15,918 nucleotides of DNA from an uncultured Planctomycetaceae bacterium (GCA_903885855.1 CAISKG010000438.1:1-15918), one strand, 5' to 3'; positions 8,994-15,918 are shown, numbered from the stretch's first letter. Notes: generated by a model not told the origin, from the sequence alone. Numbers and translations are program-made.

Positions 8994-9926
8994 CTAACGG
9001 GCGTGCGAGGCGAGGGCGTCGTCGCGGACCAGCTCCGTGCCGACGCCGCTGGTGGTGTAGATCTCCAGCAGCAGCGAATGGCGGATCCGGCCGTCGATGA
9101 TGTGGATCTTCTTCACTCCCTGCTCGAGCGTCTCCAGACAGCCCTCGATCTTGGGGATCATGCCGGAGGCGATCGTGCCCTCGGCGATGAGCCGGCGGGC
9201 CTCCGAGGCGGTGAGCGAGTGGATCAGGCTCTCCGGGTCCGCCACGTCGCGCAGCACCCCGGGGATGTCGGAGAGCACCACGAGCTTCTCGGCGCCCAGC
9301 GCCGCGGCGACCGCGGTGGCGGCGGTGTCGGCGTTCACGTTGAGCTTGCCACCATCGGGGCCGAGGGCCATCGAGGGGATCACCGGCACCTGGCCGGCGT
9401 AGGTGAGGTTGTCGATCGTGAGGCGGTCGACGCGCGTCACGCTGCCGACGTGGCCGAGATCCAAACGCGTGCCGTCGGGGCCGGGGAGCGTGAGCCGCTC
9501 GCCGAAGAGGACGTTGGTGGAGAGGAAATTGAGCGACATCGCCCGGCCGCCGTACTCCTCGATCCGCGCCACCAGCTCGTGGTTGAGCTCGGTGGCGAGG
9601 ACGCGCTCCACGATCGCGAGCGTGGCGTCGTCGGTGTAGCGCCGCCCCTGCACGAAGCGGGGCGCCAGGCCGGCGTCGTCCATCGCCCGGCTGATCGCCT
9701 TGCCCCCGCCATGGACGAGGACGATCCGCATCCCCAGGGTCGACATGAAGACGACGTCGATGAGCAGATGACGCAGCGCGTCCGGATGCTCGACGACGCT
9801 GCCGCCGAGCTTGATGACGGTGGTGGTGTCGCGGAACCGGCGGATCCAGCCCAGCGCCTCGATGAGCGTGTCGGCCTTCTGGATCGCCTTCTGCTGGGCC
9901 TTGACGGCGGAGGGGGTGGCGGCCAC
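8994..9926 (-). CDS. argB: acetylglutamate kinase, probably arginine-sensitive type
   Basis: Phosphorylates N-acetylglutamate at the gamma-carboxyl with ATP; second and often controlling step of arginine synthesis. 310 residues from the chosen start. Motifs: KLGG at 39-42 and HGGGK at 72-76 (ATP phosphate binding), NVNADTAA at 197-204, SGMIPKI at 254-260, and the C-terminal signature HIIDGRIRHSLLLE (275-288) through GVGTEL. About 38 residues precede KLGG, including EALGWIRRF; such an N-terminal helix is the hallmark of hexameric, arginine-inhibited kinases and is missing from the insensitive E. coli type. The frame is open to 10064, but that would translate the promoter region. The GTG at 9926 is preferred: GGAAAG lies six bases upstream (9937-9932), homology begins soon after, and no nearby in-frame ATG exists. 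It heads the argB-argD-argF unit. Confidence 0.95.
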   Translation of the reverse strand: MAATPSAVKAQQKAIQKADTLIEALGWIRRFRDTTTVIKLGGSVVEHPDALRHLLIDVVFMSTLGMRIVLVHGGGKAISRAMDDAGLAPRFVQGRRYTDDATLAIVERVLATELNHELVARIEEYGGRAMSLNFLSTNVLFGERLTLPGPDGTRLDLGHVGSVTRVDRLTIDNLTYAGQVPVIPSMALGPDGGKLNVNADTAATAVAAALGAEKLVVLSDIPGVLRDVADPESLIHSLTASEARRLIAEGTIASGMIPKIEGCLETLEQGVKKIHIIDGRIRHSLLLEIYTTSGVGTELVRDDALASHAR

Positions 9927-9997
9927 GGATGCTTTCCGGGAAATGAAGGCGGGGCGGGCGTTGCCGGGACGTCCGGGGCCTTGGAGGAAAGCCCGCG

Positions 9998-10006
9998 AGT
10001 ATACCA
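9998..10006 (-). promoter_or_regulatory. candidate TG-extended -10 promoter for argBDF
   Basis: Minus-strand TGGTATACT: TG, one base, then TATACT, one mismatch from TATAAT. It lies 72 bases before the argB GTG and downstream of the methyltransferase's likely terminator. No -35 match is seen 16-18 bases upstream, where the sequence is G-rich. Confidence 0.55.
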
Positions 10007-10091
10007 ATCCTCCCGCCCCGTCGCCCGCCCGGCGCACGGGCGGGAGGGGGGCGGGGCGCTCCAATCGTCGCGGGCCGGGGGCCGGGAAAGG

Positions 10092-10106
10092 AAGGGCTTT
10101 TTCGCC
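10092..10106. repeat. 15-base intergenic repeat, copy 1 (AAGGGCTTTTTCGCC)
   Basis: An identical copy lies at 11107-11121, on the other side of the methyltransferase gene. On the minus strand this copy reads GGCGAAAAAGCC followed by CTTCC, a small stem with an A-rich loop that abuts the larger hairpin at 10107-10128. Confidence 0.8.
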
Positions 10107-10128
10107 TCGCCGGGACGGCCCGCGGCGA
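10107..10128 (-). terminator. candidate terminator for the SAM-methyltransferase gene
   Basis: TCGCCG (10107-10112) pairs with CGGCGA (10123-10128), with one further C-G pair outside. It begins about 28 bases past the methyltransferase stop. A second small stem and a pyrimidine-rich stretch follow on the minus strand, then the argB promoter element. Confidence 0.45.
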
Positions 10129-10155
10129 GCCCCGGCATCCCCCGCCCGGCGGCGA

Positions 10156-10875
10156 TCAGCCCCTGGCCGGGCCCCGGGTCCAGGCCCGCAGCCGGGCGAG
10201 CACCTTGCCGGCCACGTTCCGGCGGGGAAAGGGGGTCACCGGGGCGCCGGCGCGGCGGCGGACGACGGCGTGGAAATAATCGCGCGGATTCCACACCGAC
10301 TGCAGCTGCCAGACGTCGAGCGTGCCCTGGATCGCCTCGGCGAGGGCGAGCATCTCCGGCAGGCCGACGTCCTCGTCCACCGGCTGGAGCCCCTCGGGCT
10401 TGTGCTGGCGGAGGTAGTTCTGGTGGTCGACGGTCGGGCAGGTGAGGAGGATGAATCCGCCGGGGGCGAGCAGCGCCGCGAGGGCCTCGTGGAAGCGGGC
10501 GCGGGCCGCGACCGGGATGTGCTCGTAGACGTCCAGCATCACGATCGCGTCGTAGGGGCGCTGGGCCGCCGGCGTCATCGTGGTCACGTCGACGACGTCG
10601 AACGTGATCTTGGGGGAGGCGAAGAGCCCCTTGGCGGTGGCGATGAGCTGCGGGCTGAGGTCGATCGCGTGCACCTCGGCGACGCTCGCCAGGCTCGCCA
10701 TCTCGTGGCTCGACCAGCCGATCCCGCAGCCGATGTCGAGGATCCGTCGCGCCCCGGACGCCGCCACCTCGGCCCGCAGGAAGGCCACCGCGGAGAGCAT
10801 GCGCGGGTTGCCGACGACGTAGTCGTGGCGGAGCTTGTCGGCGAAGGCGTCGTAGAAGGGGGTCGCTTCGTTCAT
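10156..10875 (-). CDS. class I SAM-dependent methyltransferase, substrate unknown
   Basis: 239 residues. The Rossmann-like fold is marked by motif I ILDIGCGIGWSS (45-56), an acidic residue ending strand 2 in VHAIDLSPQ (68-76), V-V-D-V (94-97), motif II YDAIVMLDVYEHI (108-120) and the post-motif strand LAPGGFILLTCP (136-147). This is a Methyltransf_11/UbiG-like small-molecule or glycan-type methyltransferase. The region after 147 (DHQNYL, NPRDYFHAV) resembles methyltransferases found near surface-polysaccharide genes, but there is no such cluster here, so the substrate stays open. The tail is Arg-rich (about 216-239). The frame runs far upstream, across the intergenic region and antisense to lysR; the ATG at 10875 is chosen because similarity starts there and an extended -10 element lies before it. 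No Shine-Dalgarno site is visible. Confidence 0.8.
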   Translation of the reverse strand: MNEATPFYDAFADKLRHDYVVGNPRMLSAVAFLRAEVAASGARRILDIGCGIGWSSHEMASLASVAEVHAIDLSPQLIATAKGLFASPKITFDVVDVTTMTPAAQRPYDAIVMLDVYEHIPVAARARFHEALAALLAPGGFILLTCPTVDHQNYLRQHKPEGLQPVDEDVGLPEMLALAEAIQGTLDVWQLQSVWNPRDYFHAVVRRRAGAPVTPFPRRNVAGKVLARLRAWTRGPARG

Positions 10876-11017
10876 GGCGGTCGGGATTTTTGCGGGTGAG
10901 GGGCGGCGACGGCGGACCGCAGGCGGCCTTGGGGACGCCCCCGGGGCGATCCCCCGGGCGCGGCCCCGGCGGCGCGTCGGCGACAGGGGGCCGGAGAGGG
11001 AGGGGCTTTCGGGCGGT

Positions 11018-11036
11018 GGGGCCCCAGAGGGGCCCC
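11018..11036 (-). other. 8-bp GGGGCCCC hairpin in the methyltransferase leader
   Basis: Two copies of the self-complementary octamer GGGGCCCC flank a 3-base spacer (11026-11028). It falls between the promoter-like element at 11074-11066 and the start codon at 10875, so it would lie in a leader of roughly 180 bases. Confidence 0.5.
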
Positions 11037-11065
11037 GGGAAGGGCGGCTCTGGGATGGGGCCGAA

Positions 11066-11074
11066 AGTCTAGCA
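11066..11074 (-). promoter_or_regulatory. candidate TG-extended -10 promoter for the methyltransferase
   Basis: Minus-strand TGCTAGACT: TG, one base, then TAGACT. No -35 is recognisable. It is placed about 190 bases before the start codon, leaving a long GC-rich leader. Confidence 0.4.
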
Positions 11075-11100
11075 CCTGCTTCGGCGCCCCCGCGGCCCCC

Positions 11101-11120
11101 GCGAGAAAGGGCTTTTTCGC
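11101..11120. repeat. hairpin carrying copy 2 of the 15-base repeat (11107-11121)
   Basis: GCGAGAAA (11101-11108) pairs with TTTTTCGC (11113-11120) over eight pairs including one G-T, around a GGGC loop. The exact repeat AAGGGCTTTTTCGCC also occurs at 10092-10106. No minus-strand gene lies between lysR and this site that would need a terminator here. Confidence 0.7.
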
Positions 11121-11178
11121 CCACGCTCACAAGGGGGGAAGGACGGCGACGGTGGCTCCCCGGAGCCCGGCCGGCCGC

Positions 11179-11206
11179 TTGACGCGGCCCAAGGCCGCGG
11201 TAGCAT
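11179..11206 (+). promoter_or_regulatory. lysR promoter with a dyad operator-like sequence in its spacer
   Basis: TTGACG (11179-11184), 16 bases, then TAGCAT (11201-11206): a sigma70-like pair with a good -35 and a moderate -10. The spacer carries a perfect 7-bp inverted repeat, CGCGGCC (11183-11189) and GGCCGCG (11193-11199), around CAA. This is a common operator position. The expected leader is about 85 bases. Confidence 0.5.
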
Positions 11207-11298
11207 TCATTTGATTTCTGGATGGTGGCCGCCTGGACTATCTGTTTTTCTGATTGTCGGCCTCGGCCCTTTTCCCTTCGCCCCCTGCCCCGCCCCCG

Positions 11299-12279
11299 AT
11301 GAACCTCAAGTCGCTCAAGGTGTTCTGCGACATCGTCGTGCGGCGCAGTTTCTCCAAGGCCGCCGAGGACAACGGGATCTCGCAGTCGGGGGCCAGCCAG
11401 GTCGTCGGCCAGCTCGAGCAGCGCCTCGGCGTGCAGCTCCTCGATCGCTCCAGCCGGCCCCTCGTGCCGACCCGCGAGGGGCAGATCTATTTCGACGGCT
11501 GCCGGCGGCTGCTCGACCGCTACGCGGCCCTCGAGGACGAGGTGCGCACGCTCCACGACGAGGTCGCCGGCCGCGTGCGGGTGGCCGCGATCTACTCCGT
11601 CGGCCTCCACCACATGAGCCTCGCGGTGCGCGAGTTCACCGCCCTCCACCCGCGCGCCAACGTCCGGCTGGAATACCTCCATCCCGACCGGGTGCTCGAG
11701 TCGGTGGAGAGCGGTCAGGCCGATCTGGGGCTCGTCAGCTACCCGCGCGGCACCCGGACGCTCGACGCCGAGCCGTGGCGCGAGGAGCCGTTCGTGCTCG
11801 CCTGTGCCCCCGGCCACGCCCTGGCCGGCCTGGAGCGCGTCCGGCTGGAGGACCTCGACCGGCGTGCGATGGTCGGCTTCGACCCCGATCTCGTCATCCG
11901 CCACGAACTCGACAAGGCCCTGGCTGGCCGCGGCGTCGAGCCCGACGTCGTGATGGAGTTCGACAACATCGAGACGATCAAGCGCGCCGTGGAGATCGAC
12001 TCCGGGGTGGCGCTCCTGCCCGCCCCCACCGTCGGCAGCGAGGTGGCTGCCGGTCGGCTGTGCGCGGTGCCGCTGGAGGTCGATCCGCCGCTCCACCGGC
12101 CGCTGGGCATCGTGCGCGTGCGCGGCAAGCCGCTGCCCCCCACGGCGGCCAGGTTCCTCGAGTTTCTCCGCGGCCAGCCGGGCCTCGAGCCCGCGGCCCC
12201 GCCGGCGACCGCCGTGGAACCGGCGGCCCGGCGCGGGCGGCCGCCCCGCGCCCGTCGCTCAGCTCCGGCCCCGGCATGA
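11299..12279 (+). CDS. LysR-family transcriptional regulator
   Basis: DNA-binding regulator with an N-terminal winged helix-turn-helix (about 1-60: SFSKAAEDNGISQSGASQVVGQLEQ pattern, then LGVQLLDRSSRPLVPTREG) and a periplasmic-binding-protein-like effector domain (about 90-290). 326 residues, slightly longer than usual because residues 295-326 form a Pro/Ala/Arg-rich tail with an AT-hook-like core R312-G-R-P315 flanked by arginines. The ATG at 11299 starts the conserved helix exactly; a longer frame from 11254 adds only low-complexity residues. No Shine-Dalgarno site is visible. It lies directly upstream of gltB on the same strand, 79 bases apart with a strong hairpin between. LysR-type control of gltB is known (GltC of Bacillus subtilis), though that gene is divergent. 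Control of gltB here is inference from position; CysB-like or other effectors cannot be excluded. Confidence 0.92.
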   Translation: MNLKSLKVFCDIVVRRSFSKAAEDNGISQSGASQVVGQLEQRLGVQLLDRSSRPLVPTREGQIYFDGCRRLLDRYAALEDEVRTLHDEVAGRVRVAAIYSVGLHHMSLAVREFTALHPRANVRLEYLHPDRVLESVESGQADLGLVSYPRGTRTLDAEPWREEPFVLACAPGHALAGLERVRLEDLDRRAMVGFDPDLVIRHELDKALAGRGVEPDVVMEFDNIETIKRAVEIDSGVALLPAPTVGSEVAAGRLCAVPLEVDPPLHRPLGIVRVRGKPLPPTAARFLEFLRGQPGLEPAAPPATAVEPAARRGRPPRARRSAPAPA

Positions 12280-12293
12280 TGCCGCCCGGCCCC

Positions 12294-12316
12294 GGGCGAC
12301 GGCGCCGCCGTCGCCC
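12294..12316 (+). terminator. 10-bp hairpin between lysR and gltB
   Basis: GGGCGACGGC (12294-12303) pairs perfectly with GCCGTCGCCC (12307-12316) around a 3-base loop. It begins 15 bases after the lysR stop and ends 43 bases before the gltB ATG. No T-tract follows. It may terminate lysR transcripts, or act as an attenuator if the two genes share a message. Confidence 0.5.
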
Positions 12317-12358
12317 CGCTCCCCCGGTCCCCCCCCGTCCGTGCCCGAGATCCCACCG

Positions 12359-15300
12359 ATGAAGCCCCACCACGACCCCGCCCCCCGCTCCCCCGGCCTC
12401 CCCGCGGCGCGCGGCCTCTACGACCCGGCCAACGAGCACGACGCCTGCGGCGTGGGCTTCATCGTCAACATGCACGGCCGCCGCAGCCACGACATCGTGC
12501 GCAAGGGGCTCGAGATCCTCGAGAACCTCACCCACCGCGGCGCCTGCGGATGCGACCCGCTCACCGGCGACGGCGCCGGCATCCTCGTGCAGATGCCGCA
12601 CGACTTCTTCGCGGCCGTCTCGCCCCAGGCGGGCATCCGGCTGCCCGGCCCGGGCGACTGGGCCGCCGGCAACGTCTTCCTCCCCCCCACCCCCGACGAA
12701 CAGCAGGCGGCCGAATCGTTCTTCGAGCGCCTCTGCCGCGAGGAGGGGCAGGAATTCCTCGGCTGGCGCAGCGTCCCGGTCGACAACCGCTTCATCGGCG
12801 GCACCGCCCGCGACGTCGAGCCGACGGTGCGGCAGGCCTTCGTCGGCCGCGGCAAGGGGACGCCGCGCGACCGGTTCGAGTGGAAGCTGTTCGTGATCCG
12901 CAAGCGCTTCGAGATCGAGCTCGGCGAACTGGGCCTCACCGGACAGACCTTCGCCTACGTCTGCTCGCTGTCGTCCCGCACGATCGTCTACAAGGGGCTG
13001 CTCCTGGCGGATCAGGTCTCCAAGTTCTACCCCGACCTCTCCGATGCCCGGATGGTGTCGGCGTTGGCGCTGGTCCACCAGCGCTACAGCACCAACACCT
13101 TCCCCACCTGGGACCTCGCCCACCCCTTCCGCTTCATCGCCCACAACGGCGAGATCAACACCCTCCGCGGCAACGTCAATTGGATGCACGCCCGGGAGAG
13201 CATGCTCGCCCACCCCGTGCACGGCCCCGACCTGCGCAAGATCCTCCCGGTGGTTCGGGCGGGGGGAAGCGACTCGGCCACCCTCGACAACGTGCTCGAG
13301 CTGCTCGTGCTCGCCGGCCGCCCGATCGAGGAGGCGGTGAGCATGCTCATCCCCGAGCCGTGGAGCGGCCACGAATCCATGGCCGACGACCTCAAGGCCT
13401 ACTACGAGTATCAGGCCTGCCTCATGGAGCCATGGGACGGCCCGGCGGCGATCGCCTTCACCGACGGCACGCGCATCGGCGCCACCCTCGACCGCAACGG
13501 CCTGCGCCCCGGGCGCTGGTGGCAGATGCGCGACGGCGTGGTGGTGATGGCCAGCGAGGCGGGGGTCCTCGAGCTGCCGGCCGCCGACGTGATGCGGAAG
13601 GGGCGCCTCAGGCCGGGGCGGATGTTCCTCGTCGACACCAAGGCCGGACGGATCGTCGAGGATGACGAGATCAAGCGGCGCCTGGCCTGCTCACGGCCGT
13701 GGCGCGAGTGGCTCTCCGCCCACCAGGCCCGCATCGACGCCCTCCCCGATCCGGCCGGCGCGGCCGAGCTGGCCGCGTCGCGGGCCGTCGCCGGCGCCGA
13801 GGGGGGCGAGGGGGGCGACGCCGCGCCGCGGTCGGTGGATCCCTGGCACGCCGCCGGCGTGGCGGGGGAGGGGGCGAGCCTCCTCGAACTCCAGCGCCTC
13901 CACGGCTACACCCTCGAGGATCTGAAGGTGATCCTGGCCCCCATGGCGACCGACGGCGCCGAGCCGATCGGGTCGATGGGCAACGACACCCCCCTGGCGG
14001 TGCTCTCGGAGCGCCCGCAGCTGCTGGCCAACTACTTCAAGCAGCTCTTCGCGCAGGTCACGAATCCCCCCCTCGACGCCATCCGCGAGGAGATCATCAC
14101 CTCGATGGTGACCACCATCGGGAGCGAGGGGAACCTCCTCGATTCCACCGCCGGGCAGTGCCGCCTCCTGCGCCTCGAGACGCCGGTGATCACGAACGTC
14201 CAGTGCGCCCGCATCAAGGCCCTCGGCTCGGCGGGCTACCGCGGCCCCGCGGGGCTCGTGGCGCGCACGCTGCCGCTCCTCTTCCCCGCCGCCGGCGGCG
14301 TGGAGGGGCTGCGCCGCCGGCTCGACGAGCTGCGCGAGGAGGCCTCGCGGGCCATCCGCGAGGGGGCCACGATCCTCGTGCTCTCCGACCGCGGGGCGTC
14401 GCGCGGGATGGCCGTGGTGCCGGCGCTCCTGGCGACGGCCGGGATCCACCACCATCTCGTCCGTGAAGGGACGCGCACCCGCTGCGGGCTGGTGGTGGAG
14501 ACCGGCGAGGCGCGCGAGGTGCACCACTTCGCCCTCCTCACCGGCTATGGCGCCGGGGCCGTCAACCCCTGGCTGGCCTTCGCCACCATCGATCAGCTGC
14601 AGGCCGAGGGGATCGTGGGACGCGATCTGGCCCGCGAGAAGCTCCACCGCAACTTCGTCAAGGCGGCGACGAAGGGGCTGCTCAAGGTGATGAGCAAGAT
14701 GGGCATCTCCACCCAGCAGAGCTACCGCGGCGCGCAGATCTTCGAGGCGGTGGGGCTCGATCAGGCGATCGTCGACGAGTTCTTCACGCGCACCGCCAGC
14801 CGCATCGGCGGCATCGGATTGGACGGCGTGGCCGCCGAGGCGCTGCGCCGCCACGAGCACGCCTGGCCGCGCACCCAGGTGGCCCAGGCGCTGGAGCTCG
14901 ACGTCGGCGGGCGCTACGCCTGGCGGCGCAAGGGAGAGGCCCACGTGCTGGCCCCCGAGGTCGTGGCCTCGCTCCAGCAGGCCACGCAGATCAACAGCCG
15001 GGAGGAATTCCGCCGCTACCAGCGCCTCATCGACGAGCAGCAGACGAAGCTCCTCACGCTCCGCGGGCTGCTCGACTTCAAGTGGGCCGAGACGCCCGTC
15101 CCCCTCGACGAGGTGGAGCCCGCCAAGGAGATCGTGAAACGCTTCGCCACCGGCGCGATGTCGTACGGCTCGATCTCCAAGGAGGCCCACGAGACGCTCG
15201 CCGTGGCGATGAACCGGATCGGCGGCTGGAGCAACACCGGCGAGGGGGGGGAGGATCCCGTCCGCTACCAGCCCGACGCCGGCGGCGACAGCCGCAATTC

Positions 15301-15918
15301 CAAGATCAAGCAGGTGGCCAGCGGCCGCTTCGGCGTGACGAGCCTGTACCTCGTCAACGCCCGCGAACTGCAGATCAAGATGGCCCAGGGGGCGAAGCCG
15401 GGCGAGGGGGGCCAGCTCCCGGGCCACAAGGTCGACCGCGAGATCGCCCGGATCCGGCATTCGACGCCCGGCGTGGGGCTCATCTCCCCCCCGCCCCACC
15501 ACGACATCTACTCCATCGAGGATCTCGCGCAGCTGATCCACGACCTCAAGAACGCCAACCACCACGCCCGCGTGAGCGTGAAACTCGTGGCCGAGGTGGG
15601 GGTGGGCACCGTGGCCGCGGGCGTGTCGAAGGGCAAGGCCGACGTGGTGCTCATCTCGGGGCATGACGGCGGCACCGGCGCGAGCCCGCAGACCTCGATC
15701 ATGCACGCCGGCCTCCCCTGGGAGCTCGGCCTGGCCGAGGCGCACCAGGTGCTCGTGATGAATGACCTGCGCGGCCGGATCATCGTCCAGACCGACGGCA
15801 TGATCCGCACCGCCAAGGACGTGGCGATCGCCGCCATGCTCGGGGCCGAGGAATACGGCATCGCCACCGGGGCGCTGGTCGTGCTCGGCTGCATCATGAT
15901 GCGGAAGTGCCACCTCAA
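12359..15918 (+). CDS. gltB: glutamate synthase large subunit, 3' end outside window
   Basis: Makes two glutamates from glutamine and 2-oxoglutarate; ammonia passes from the amidotransferase site to an FMN site. 1186 residues are visible of about 1500. Residues 2-29 are a propeptide: C30 in HDACGVGF is the catalytic N-terminal cysteine after cleavage. The class II amidotransferase domain (30 to about 430) includes H59-RGACGCDP and H262-NGEIN. A Gly/Ala/Glu-rich linker of about 45 residues precedes the central domain (from about 510, GYTLEDLKVILAPMA). The FMN-binding barrel starts near 885, with TGAMSYGSISKEAH near 930 and SGHDGGTGAS. C1178 and C1184 (C-x5-C) are the first two ligands of the 3Fe-4S cluster; the third lies beyond the window. 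The frame is unbroken at all points checked. ATG at 12359 is used; an in-frame GTG at 12341 would add six residues. GltD, if NADPH-dependent, should lie downstream. Confidence 0.96.
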   Translation, partial: MKPHHDPAPRSPGLPAARGLYDPANEHDACGVGFIVNMHGRRSHDIVRKGLEILENLTHRGACGCDPLTGDGAGILVQMPHDFFAAVSPQAGIRLPGPGDWAAGNVFLPPTPDEQQAAESFFERLCREEGQEFLGWRSVPVDNRFIGGTARDVEPTVRQAFVGRGKGTPRDRFEWKLFVIRKRFEIELGELGLTGQTFAYVCSLSSRTIVYKGLLLADQVSKFYPDLSDARMVSALALVHQRYSTNTFPTWDLAHPFRFIAHNGEINTLRGNVNWMHARESMLAHPVHGPDLRKILPVVRAGGSDSATLDNVLELLVLAGRPIEEAVSMLIPEPWSGHESMADDLKAYYEYQACLMEPWDGPAAIAFTDGTRIGATLDRNGLRPGRWWQMRDGVVVMASEAGVLELPAADVMRKGRLRPGRMFLVDTKAGRIVEDDEIKRRLACSRPWREWLSAHQARIDALPDPAGAAELAASRAVAGAEGGEGGDAAPRSVDPWHAAGVAGEGASLLELQRLHGYTLEDLKVILAPMATDGAEPIGSMGNDTPLAVLSERPQLLANYFKQLFAQVTNPPLDAIREEIITSMVTTIGSEGNLLDSTAGQCRLLRLETPVITNVQCARIKALGSAGYRGPAGLVARTLPLLFPAAGGVEGLRRRLDELREEASRAIREGATILVLSDRGASRGMAVVPALLATAGIHHHLVREGTRTRCGLVVETGEAREVHHFALLTGYGAGAVNPWLAFATIDQLQAEGIVGRDLAREKLHRNFVKAATKGLLKVMSKMGISTQQSYRGAQIFEAVGLDQAIVDEFFTRTASRIGGIGLDGVAAEALRRHEHAWPRTQVAQALELDVGGRYAWRRKGEAHVLAPEVVASLQQATQINSREEFRRYQRLIDEQQTKLLTLRGLLDFKWAETPVPLDEVEPAKEIVKRFATGAMSYGSISKEAHETLAVAMNRIGGWSNTGEGGEDPVRYQPDAGGDSRNSKIKQVASGRFGVTSLYLVNARELQIKMAQGAKPGEGGQLPGHKVDREIARIRHSTPGVGLISPPPHHDIYSIEDLAQLIHDLKNANHHARVSVKLVAEVGVGTVAAGVSKGKADVVLISGHDGGTGASPQTSIMHAGLPWELGLAEAHQVLVMNDLRGRIIVQTDGMIRTAKDVAIAAMLGAEEYGIATGALVVLGCIMMRKCHL

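Larger units (their letters stand above)
10876..11298. other. 423-base divergent intergenic region with promoters and hairpins
   Basis: It lies between the methyltransferase (minus) and lysR (plus). No coding sequence is supported. It contains a GGGGCCCC hairpin at 11018-11036, a minus-strand extended -10 at 11074-11066, the second copy of the 15-base repeat inside an 8-bp hairpin at 11101-11120, and a plus-strand promoter with an internal dyad at 11179-11206. Bases 11201-11275 are clearly richer in A and T than the rest of the window. Confidence 0.6.

Noticed and set aside
9927..10064. Upstream ATG extending argB by 46 residues
   Set aside because: The extension crosses the TATACT promoter element and has no similarity; the GTG at 9926 has a Shine-Dalgarno-like GGAAAG.
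10876..12096. Upstream extension of the methyltransferase frame (646 residues in all)
   Set aside because: It runs antisense through the lysR gene and across two promoter-like regions; similarity begins only at the ATG at 10875.
13691..15913. 740-residue minus-strand frame antisense to gltB
   Set aside because: gltB on the plus strand has an unbroken frame with all catalytic motifs; the antisense product is Gly/Ala/Arg/His-rich and unrecognisable.

Overview
The window is strongly GC-rich with long shadow reading frames on both strands. Gene content and style (separate PulE/PilT-type pilus ATPases, exported cyclophilin and MsrB, a compact argB-argD-argF run, few clear Shine-Dalgarno sites, TG-extended -10 elements) fit a Planctomycetota bacterium, perhaps Pirellulales-like. 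That assignment is inference from style; no rRNA or other phylogenetic marker is present. I see no mobile element, CRISPR array, tRNA or rRNA. It reads as chromosomal housekeeping DNA.

Layout. (1) 1-3400, minus strand: type IV pilus ATPases. PilB (1691-3400) is upstream of a PilT-type retraction ATPase (1119 to the left edge, cut just after its His box begins). They are separated by 571 bases with no supported gene but several perfect hairpins. (2) 3466-4615, minus: a small single-domain cupin and the 16S rRNA methyltransferase RsmD. (3) 4744-6725, plus: an exported cyclophilin-type prolyl isomerase followed by an exported methionine sulfoxide reductase B, probably one envelope protein-quality unit. 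It diverges from rsmD across a short region holding a palindromic promoter-like element. (4) 6774-9926, minus: argB-argD-argF, three steps of arginine synthesis in one transcription unit. (5) 10156-10875, minus: a class I SAM-dependent methyltransferase of unknown substrate. (6) 11299 to the right edge, plus: a LysR-type regulator, then gltB, the glutamate synthase large subunit, cut inside its iron-sulfur cysteine motif.

How they fit together: GltB makes glutamate, the precursor for the acetylglutamate-to-citrulline steps run by ArgB, ArgD and ArgF, so the right half is a nitrogen/glutamate/arginine block. The LysR protein directly upstream of gltB is a plausible regulator of it, by position only. 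The left half is surface motility plus protein maintenance.

No wholly new system is evident. The points most worth a second look are a PilT with two tandem copies of its N-terminal domain, the hairpin-rich pilB-pilT gap, a 9-base homopolymer straight after the pilB start codon, a 15-base intergenic repeat on both sides of the methyltransferase gene, a dyad placed exactly between the -35 and -10 of the lysR promoter, a 10-bp hairpin between lysR and gltB, and an AT-hook-like tail on the LysR protein.
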